In this document: positions 59,101 to 64,000 of the stretch, piece by piece
How the letters are laid out: every line of letters begins with the position of its first letter
How positions within the stretch are numbered: the stretch's first letter is position 1
Assembly (NCBI GenBank): GCA_035222895.1
Contig: JAVYIG010000865.1
Coordinates: 319,501-383,500, forward strand
DNA length: 64,000 nucleotides
Direction: 5' to 3'
Source of the DNA: Strongylocentrotus droebachiensis
Lineage: Eukaryota; Echinodermata; Echinoidea; Camarodonta; Strongylocentrotidae
Notes under the pieces: model-generated
Seen by the model: only the letters and a program-made list of their open reading frames with translations
Databases searched by the model: none
What the model was told of the DNA's origin: nothing
Translations under genes and position numbers: made by a program

Positions 59101-62100
59101 ACATATTGTTTTGTCCAAGTTACTTTTTAATACCTCCTGCTTTCAATACATGTGTATTGTATTCAAGTAGATCTTCATTACAATATTGTATTATAGAGAC
59201 TAAATGCTCTCAAGATACTAACTGTATGTATTTAAAAAAAAATTTTGGGTATTATTGTTCTTGTAGATAGGTGTTCTCTTGAGAAGTTTTCAGTGATGCA
59301 AGACTTTGACGTGTCTCGAGTAAGTCACTGATATCTTTACACTGCTTTAACCCTCTCTTTATCATAGAGGTAAACTACCATGCTGATTAATACAAATGTG
59401 TTTTTATTTAATCTAATGCTGTGATTTCCACACCTGTAGCTTTGTATAACCCTTAGAATGAACCATGTTTACATTCAAGTAATATTTACCAAGCCCATTT
59501 CTATTGTTCATCTTGACATGAACTTTGTTCTATGATTTTTACTACACTCATGAAACTTTTTTTAATTCAAAGCCCTTCTGCACTATAGTTTGGCCAGGAG
59601 GGATTAGACCTCCCTACAAGGTCACTGATAGGTGGTTATCTCAACAGATAAGCTCTCAATTAACATAAGAAAAAGGGCATAATGGGGGATCAACGGGTAC
59701 CGCTTAGGTATTGTTGGCTGTATAGAGGGCGCAAGTAGTTATAAGTAGTGCAGTGGGGCTTTAAAGGAGACATGCCTTTCTTCTCTGAAAGCTTTAGATA
59801 CAATCTCAAAATGTGGGTTATACAGCCAACAATACCTAAGCGTGTTGGCTGTATAGAGGGCGCAAGTAGTTATAAGTAGTGCAGTGGGGCTTTAAAGGAG
59901 ACATGCCTTTCTTCTCTGAAAGCTTTAGATACAATCTCAAAATGTGGGTGGTTTGATAACAAGGGTTGGGAGACATTTTGATGTATATACCCTTACCAAT
60001 GGCAAGTATATCCTCCAGTATACCACAATGTCTTGACTTTAATAAACACTAATAAACGTGTTTGGTGTTTCATTTCTTTTATCTGTCTTGTATCTTCTGT
60101 TCCTTTCTCATACTTAGTATATTGGAGCATGGTATGTGTTTAAATCTTTACGAGACGATGTCCACCCTTACCAACGTATCTCCCAGTACTCCCTGAATGT
60201 TGATGGATCCATACACATGAGTGCAGATGGTATTCAGTCTGGGTAAGTACTTGGTTTTTTTTCCTGGGCCATGTTACATCTTACTTGTTTCTTTAAATAA
60301 CAAGTTGAATAAATGATATCAGCTATTTAAATTATTTGCATTTTATTGGTTGTGAGCAGTTTGCTCTATTTTTATAATGAAAAGAAAGCCCAATTGATGT
60401 TGAATTACTTCAAAAGAATACTTACCCATACAGCAACTGTATGCATGTTTGGAGCATGTATGGACCAATAAAATAATCTTGAATCTTGAACTCAATAAGT
60501 GCTATATTTGGCTATTTCACATGTGGCTGAATTATAGATGTTGTAGTAAAAACATATTGCCTTGTTTATTGATTAGGGTTTTTAGTCCTAGCTAGTTTAG
60601 TACCTAATTTTAAAATTCAATTTGGCAAATGCACACATGATATCATTACATTGCCATGGTTATTGCTTATACTATTTGTTTCAAGATAGTCTGATATATG
60701 TGTCTGATTTTCCCCATAGTTTGATTCCTTGCAATAAACAGGTTTAGATGTAAACATGATTCACCCTTCTCAAATATTTTTTTAAATATTAATTTCAGAC
60801 CGGATCAGTGTGATACTTCCTGGCATTTTGAGGCCATAGCTACATCAGGAGACCACCATGAGGCCAAGCTAACACTGAAACCTATTGGCATCCCAGCTCA
60901 AGGAGGTATACATGCTACTTGATCTTTTGGATTTTATTTAAAGATTATTAAGTTTTCACCTGAAGCATCCTCTTACTTTATAGCTTGTATGTTGTTTCTT
61001 AAAAGCTAGTGATTACTGAAAACTTGTGCATCATAGCTCGATCATAATGTGTAGTTTATATAATACCAATGTTTTAAATACTAAGTATAAGTATAAGTAT
61101 AATCATTTATTGTCCTTTTCAGGAAATTTGGTTTCCACTGGTTAAAGAGTATTACAATACAAATATATATATGAAATATTACAGGACAGTGATAAACATA
61201 CACAAATGATAAATATACATAATGAATGAGATAATATATGAGTAATGCCACCACATGGAGGTTTACTACTTCAAAATTTATATGTAAATAAATGTCAATT
61301 TTACACTGTATCTTTATGCATCTCTCCACTTTGAAGTAAAGTTATGAATTGTTGTCTTCTTGTAATCAAGATATATCACAGATTTTATGTTGTTATATTA
61401 CGTCTCCCATTCCAATGAAATCCAATCCAATCTAGTTCTTTCCAGCTTCAAGCAGAAGAGTTGTTGTACATGTCTGGCAATCCATTACATTTGTGCCAGT
61501 TTGAAGTCCACTTTACATTTAAATGTACGTCAGACTATGTCTAGTGATCTCATACATTGATCAAACTTCCATCAACCTACTTTGTGGATTCTTCTGCTTT
61601 CATTTGAAGCAACTTCCTATCAAAGTTGTTTTTCCCTGTAAATGGGATATGTTCAGTTATATTTCTATGTTGACACAGTCTATGCACTTTGAATAATGAT
61701 AATATTCTGTTCTTGTATAGGGCAATAGGGCATATCAATATAACGACCCTATGCACTTCCAAAGAGCTTTGGAAATTATTACCCTAGCTTTAGCTCCGGC
61801 AGCCGTTATCAGTGCACATTGCATTTCAAGGAATAATCCTACCAGGTACCCATTTCCCTTACCTGGATCAAGTGTGCCAATGTAGATTAATGTTTTGCCA
61901 AGAAACATTGTTGCTGCGGTGGGACTTGAACCGCGGACCTTGTGATCCACAGTCCAGTGACATATCCACTCGACCACGACACCTCTACATCTATGAGCTG
62001 ACTGAATAGCAGGACCATGCTGTTGAGAAACTCATAGATTTCTATACTCTGCAAGGTTACTCTTTAAAGCCACACTGTACTACTTGTAGCTACTTGCTCC

Positions 62101-63719
62101 CTCTATATAGAAAACTTCCCCAATCGGTGCATGTTGGTCCCCCGTGATCCTCTCTTTCTTATGTTAATTGAGAGCTAAGTTAATGAGATAGGCACCTGTA
62201 AGTGACCTCGCTGTGTGGTCTAATTGCTTCTGGCTGAACTAGTACAGCCGGCCTTTAAGTCTTTTCTCTTTCTCCCACATATTCAGAGGATTACTGGGTG
62301 GTGTACACCGATTACACTGACCACGCCCTCATCTACAGCTGCAACGACAGGAAACTTGACGGAACATGTAAAGAGGGTGCTGTTCACGCTTACATCCTAA
62401 GCCGTAATACCTCACTGTCTGAACAAGCAATGAGGCATGTGAACATGCTTCTTGAAGGTGTTTGCGTCGATCCCCGTGACATGGTTGCAGTCCCATCTGG
62501 TATGTTTGGCAGTTTTGATCGATGAATATATTTCATTATCGATCAATCGATCTGTCAATCTATCTACTAGAAAGTTGTATCTATTTTGTTTTATATCTAT
62601 ATCTGTCTGTTTATTTTTATGTTTCTATATGTTTCTATAATGTTCTACCTATGGTATCTGACTTAAAATCCATTCATCTAGTCATCTATCAATATATTTG
62701 AATTTCTTAATTAGTTATTCATGTGTAATATATTAGCCATACAATACACATATTAGAGTTATCCTTTTGAATATATTTAACCTCTATATGGATTACATAA
62801 TTTTCCTTCAACGTACATTGTTGAACAAGTTAAAATACTTTTTCTTTAGTGGATGGCTGATGCTGAAATATTCTATATATTTTATGACTTGTTTTTCAAT
62901 TATGTGCGGATCTTGCAGCCACTCTATGCAAATCTATGCTAAGCGTCCTACTTTTTTGAGATGAGAAACTCTAACGTGTTATAATTATTTTGTTGTGTTC
63001 TATTTTATTTCTCTCCATATAGAATGTGATCCTTTCCTCGAAATGGGAATCAGAAGACCAGGTATGTTCCAAAAAGTTTGGAAGGAATTAATTGTAAACA
63101 TAGAATCAATATCGTTATTACTATTAAAATATTAACTTCTCAATCAACAGGAAAGAATTCAAACAGCCTTTTAAGGTCTACCCACATGATTGTGCTGCAA
63201 ATCTACCCTCTAAGTTGTTAACTGCTTATATGTACTTATCGATACATTTAAGTTCAAAGCATGATGTTACCTCTGACTAAATGTATTTGTGTTAAACCAT
63301 TATTGAAGTAAACAATTGATTTACATGAACAGGTAAGTTTCCAACTTTCAGGTTCATGAAAAGAAATATTTTAATAATGTGAAGCTTATTTTAGATCGAA
63401 GTACTGAATGTCCTTTTACTATTTTTGCAGAGAGACTTTGGCAAATGCCCAATACAAGTCAAATTCCTTATAGTAACCCATATGGAAACCGGGTGGTCCA
63501 TGTTGTAAGCGTATGGCAGTTAGACAAATTCAGTAGTCATTGTGTTACTGGGAATGAAAATTAGATCAGAGATTCCCCTCTATGCTAAACATTCAGAAAG
63601 GTGAAAACATGTTTGATTCAATATTTGATTGATTTTTTATTTGTATTTAAGTGATAGAGATAGCCAAGTCTTGTGTTGTGGACGAGCTGCCGATCATGGA
63701 AGATTTCGATATTGCCCGG
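36901..63719 (+). CDS. Secreted multi-domain RBP4-like lipocalin (4 full modules plus the start of a fifth)
   Basis: Twenty-one exons with GT/AG sites and unbroken phase give 788 codons. A signal peptide (MSAKAVVICLLLGLLSGVQS) opens exon 1, so the product is probably secreted. Each module has about 180 residues, the size of one RBP4/purpurin-type lipocalin. It carries the GxW motif (YVGTWY, YTGTWY, YQGTWY, YIGAWY), the TDY motif (YWVIYTDY) and the six cysteines expected from RBP4: one before the DFD block, one in the middle exon, YSC, DGTC, CV(D/E), and the terminal CD. RBP4-type lipocalins carry small hydrophobic ligands such as retinoids; the ligand here is unknown. Each module has five exons ending in phases 0, 2, 1, 1, 1, so the cassette from short exon to short exon is phase-1 symmetric. 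An ApoD-like protein was considered, but DGTC and the ECD tail fit RBP4 better. The gene continues past the right edge. Confidence 0.93.
37190..37480 (+). repeat. GGTGAT-rich minisatellite in lipocalin intron 1
   Basis: Imperfect GGTGGTGAT and GGTAGTGGT units make a purine/T-rich strand about 290 bp long. The histidine-rich frame on the other strand is an artefact. Confidence 0.85.
37571..39828. other. Lipocalin intron 1
   Basis: Contains a GATGAT microsatellite (38,325-38,350), a G run at 38,967 and pyrimidine-rich repeats with TTTTAAT-GCTCTTT at 39,400, 39,580, 39,670 and 39,780, which look like a degenerate ~100-bp tandem leading into the acceptor. Confidence 0.4.
40430..41040 (+). repeat. 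Tandem minisatellite, ~94-113-bp units
   Basis: Six units marked by GGTCAGATGAGCATA at 40499, 40612, 40711, 40805, 40902 and 40996. Each also has GCAGAGCCCCCGTAAGCTC. The first and last units share an extra ATTTGTGAC block, so the array has matching borders. Confidence 0.85.
41041..42227. other. Lipocalin intron 2, repeats and AT-rich DNA
   Basis: A G-run/C-run foldback lies at 41,617-41,680 and TC and TA microsatellites at 41,920-41,960. No exon. Confidence 0.4.
42228..42424 (-). mobile_element. TTAA-flanked MITE, copy 2
   Basis: Reverse orientation; it contains CATAAGAAAAAGAGGATCAT and GGGGGACCAACAGGCACCG. TTAA stands on both sides. Confidence 0.78.
42945..43805. mobile_element. Long foldback element with a MITE in its left arm
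   Basis: Left CTCCTGCGTGGAGATACGCT and right TATCTCCACGCAGGAGTTAC are inverted, with outer GCGCTAG ends and inner ACGTAAGAAA/AAATTGACAC blocks (arms about 190 bp once the MITE is removed). No coding capacity. Confidence 0.72.
42959..43228 (+). mobile_element. C/G-ended MITE, copy 3
   Basis: Shorter interior than copy 1, with an internal duplication of the AGCAAAAGTCCGGTGTGTAA block. Perfect 8-bp GCTAGTGT at both flanks (42951-42958 and 43229-43236). Confidence 0.88.
44454..45822. other. Lipocalin intron 3
   Basis: A C run lies at 44,598-44,611. Otherwise AT-rich and without recognised elements until the TTAA MITE. Confidence 0.4.
45823..46004 (+). mobile_element. TTAA-flanked MITE, copy 3, upstream of a TDY exon
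   Basis: It ends 68 bp before exon 46072-46284. Same family and orientation as the copy before the equivalent exon of module 4. Confidence 0.8.
47563..48607. mobile_element. DNA transposon with TIRs, TA target, containing a large palindrome
   Basis: CCGTATTTGCCGGCGTAAAG and CTTTACGCCGGCAAATACGG are exact inverted ends, flanked by TA. CGCACCCC repeats follow each end, as in the element at 24,010, so the two may be related. No transposase seen. Confidence 0.8.
48082..48302. repeat. Near-perfect 221-bp palindrome
   Basis: Two 110-bp arms meet at a single T (48192). From AACACCGATGATTGCGCGCT to its complement, only a few mismatches and no net length change are visible. As RNA it would form a long hairpin. 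Confidence 0.88.
49498..49640. mobile_element. Foldback MITE with AT-repeat shoulders
   Basis: GTTTTCACGAAGTGACGGTA is mirrored by TACCGTCACTTCGTGAAAAC. Both arms are bordered by (AT)n and GAAAATATATA/TATATATTTTC. Confidence 0.82.
49774..50033 (+). mobile_element. tRNA-derived SINE with (ATT)n tail
   Basis: The head has A box TGGCTCAGTCAGTAGAGCG and B box GGGTTCGAACCCC, followed by a non-tRNA body (CTGCTGCTACCTTGTTTGGC...) and an ATT repeat tail. It lies about 80 bp before exon 50115-50165. Not scored as a tRNA gene because of the tail and missing acceptor pairing. Confidence 0.82.
50606..54296 (+). CDS. Lipocalin module 2
   Basis: Exons: 50606-50679, 51984-52105, 52697-52809, 53471-53683, 54255-54296 (564 nt, 188 codons). 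Landmarks: STCLVNDIHTMANFDKNQ, YTGTWYVISHLQG, GECSTAWKFEG, LVLKPFGMPV, EDYWVIYTDYTDHALIYSC, EDGTC, MMSRDPTLTP, MCVDVSRLV, ECDELLG. SRDP matches the loop seen in vertebrate RBP4. Confidence 0.93.
50680..51983. other. Lipocalin intron, AT-rich
   Basis: It ends with AATAAATTGAATTGAATTGA at about 51,930, a LINE 3'-tail signature also seen near 42,430. No exon. Confidence 0.4.
53237..53430 (+). mobile_element. MITE copy (GGCCTAAACAAAAATG end), right end worn
   Basis: GTTGTATTGTCCTTTAGGTG and GGTCGGTCGGTCAG match the split element at 12,701. It stops about 40 bp before exon 53471-53683. Confidence 0.65.
53713..53880. mobile_element. Short MITE with GGGCCCCGTCTT ends
   Basis: GGGCCCCGTCTTACAAAGAG and TTTGAAAGACGGGGCCC are inverted. 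It begins 30 bp after an exon donor. Confidence 0.7.
54985..58696 (+). CDS. Lipocalin module 3
   Basis: Exons: 54985-55046, 55338-55459, 56091-56203, 56949-57161, 58664-58696 (543 nt, 181 codons). Landmarks: NECVVHSFETMQSFDKER, YQGTWYVISHLEE, GACDSAMRFEA, LTLKPRGMDV, EDYWIVYTDYTRSALVYSC, LDGTC, LCVDPQNLVD, ECDEALG. One N-glycosylation sequon (NYT) lies in the GTW exon. Confidence 0.93.
57191..57338. mobile_element. Short MITE with GGGGCCTGTTTCAT ends
   Basis: GGGGCCTGTTTCAT and ATGAAACGGGGCCC are inverted. The ends resemble the MITE at 53,713; the interior differs. It also starts about 30 bp after the donor of a 213-nt exon. Confidence 0.65.
57530..57656. mobile_element. Small TIR element
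   Basis: GTCACAAAGG at the left and ATTTGTGAC at the right are inverted, with TTCGTACGAA and CGTTCGTA blocks inside. Confidence 0.5.
58080..58287 (-). mobile_element. MITE copy (family of 12,701), right end intact
   Basis: CACCTAAAGGGCAATACAAC and ATTTTAGGCCTA match the family end. AAGCATTAAAAACTGAAATATC is shared with the other copies. Confidence 0.65.
59267..63061 (+). CDS. Lipocalin module 4
   Basis: Exons: 59267-59319, 60118-60242, 60799-60905, 62287-62499, 63023-63061 (537 nt, 179 codons). Landmarks: DRCSLEKFSVMQDFDVSR, YIGAWYVFKSL (Ala replaces Thr in GTW), DQCDTSWHFEA, LTLKPIGIPAQG, EDYWVVYTDYTDHALIYSC, LDGTC, VCVDPRDMV, ECDPFLE. The GAW exon is one codon longer and the middle exon two codons shorter than in modules 1-3. 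A sequon (NTS) follows ILSR. Confidence 0.92.
59566..59760 (-). mobile_element. TTAA-flanked MITE, copy 4
   Basis: Reverse orientation with TTAA at 59562-59565 and 59761-59764. Its right part is reused in the local duplication that follows. Confidence 0.75.
59702..59948. repeat. Local inverted plus direct duplication
   Basis: About 107 bp (GTTGGCTGTATAGAGGGCGC... to AATGTGGGT) is repeated directly at ~59,713 and ~59,843. A 24-bp inverted copy of CGCTTAGGTATTGTTGGCTG sits between them. The two direct copies look nearly identical, so the event is recent. Confidence 0.85.
60906..61730. other. Lipocalin intron with a LINE-tail-like stretch
   Basis: TATTATTTATTG-like sequence after AAGTATAAGTATAAGTATAA at 61,083 reads as a reversed LINE 3' tail. 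No coding remains. Confidence 0.35.
61730..61985 (-). mobile_element. tRNA-derived SINE, minus strand
   Basis: On the minus strand the head has TGGTCGAGTGGATATGTC (A box) and GGTTCAAGTCCCACCGC (B box). The body matches the truncated copy at 1640-1850. Confidence 0.75.
62068..62254 (+). mobile_element. TTAA-flanked MITE, copy 5, upstream of a TDY exon
   Basis: It ends 33 bp before exon 62287-62499. TTAA on both sides; nearly the same sequence as copy 3. Confidence 0.8.
63652..63719 (+). CDS. Lipocalin module 5, first exon only
   Basis: A 68-nt exon in phase 1 encodes SCVVDELPIMEDFDIAR after a short linker, with donor GTAAGT. It matches the N-exon of modules 1-4, including the first cysteine and DFD. 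No following exon fits before 64,000, so the rest lies beyond the window. Confidence 0.88.
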
Positions 63720-64000
63720 GTAAGTGTCACTGATTATACTTGTTTAATTTCAGTAGACTTCATATCTGTTACCGTTGGTTATTTAACGTCAGCTACATGT
63801 ATGCCTGAATGGGTAAAATCAAACTTAATTTATCCTCTCAATGGAGCTCATTGGAAAATGCGTATGTTTCACAAACACTTGTTACCCCCCATCATTTTTA
63901 AGATTGTAGTGGGTTGTTAATGCAAAGGATATATTACCGTGATTGCTATAGAATTGTGCAATGTAAGCTCACTGCATATACATGTAGTACAATCTGACTA

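Noticed and set aside
1-64000. LTR retrotransposon, endogenous virus or Polinton remains
   Set aside because: No protease, integrase, capsid or envelope motif and no long direct repeats with TG...CA ends were seen; both reverse transcriptases are LINE-type.

Overview
The window looks like nuclear DNA of a marine invertebrate deuterostome, most plausibly an echinoderm such as a sea urchin. This is inferred from long AT-rich introns, GT/AG-spliced metazoan genes, abundant foldback elements and MITEs, tRNA-derived SINEs, frequent TACCGGTA and ACATGTACATGT words, and histone-type 3' hairpins followed by CAAGAAAGA. I could not run a search, so the species is unproven.

Two host genes lie head to head. 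On the minus strand (positions 1 to about 28,790) is carnitine O-acetyltransferase (CRAT). Ten exons with clean splice sites and matching phases run from 19,554 down to the left edge, where the gene leaves the window. A candidate first coding exon at 28,764-28,790 adds a mitochondrial-type N-terminus. The catalytic histidine (motif YEH) is present. The last ~150 residues are off the window.

On the plus strand (36,901 to beyond 63,719) is a secreted lipocalin built as a chain of retinol-binding-protein-like (RBP4/purpurin) domains. A five-exon cassette (N-exon, GTW exon, middle exon, 213-nt TDY exon, short ECD exon) with phases 0-2-1-1-1 occurs four complete times, and a fifth copy starts before the window ends. 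All joins keep frame (788 codons visible). I cannot name this gene; it is the most interesting host gene here.

The rest is introns and about 8 kb of intergenic DNA full of transposable elements: a full-length single-ORF LINE (about 13.48-17.32 kb) nested in a minisatellite-bearing element that is itself nested in a MITE, all inside a CRAT intron; a 5'-truncated LINE (25.67-27.74 kb, minus); a decayed hAT transposase (29.46-30.72 kb) split by a MITE; three copies of a C/G-ended MITE with 8-bp target duplications; five copies of a TTAA-flanked MITE; several long foldbacks; and a seven-copy tandem array of tRNA-like units (33.0-33.96 kb).

Other points of interest are repeated DR1-type nuclear-receptor half-site pairs (TGACCTTTGACCT) in CRAT introns, a cluster of histone-type 3' hairpins in another CRAT intron, and a decayed duplicate of a CRAT exon. 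I see no LTR element, endogenous virus, CRISPR array or operon.
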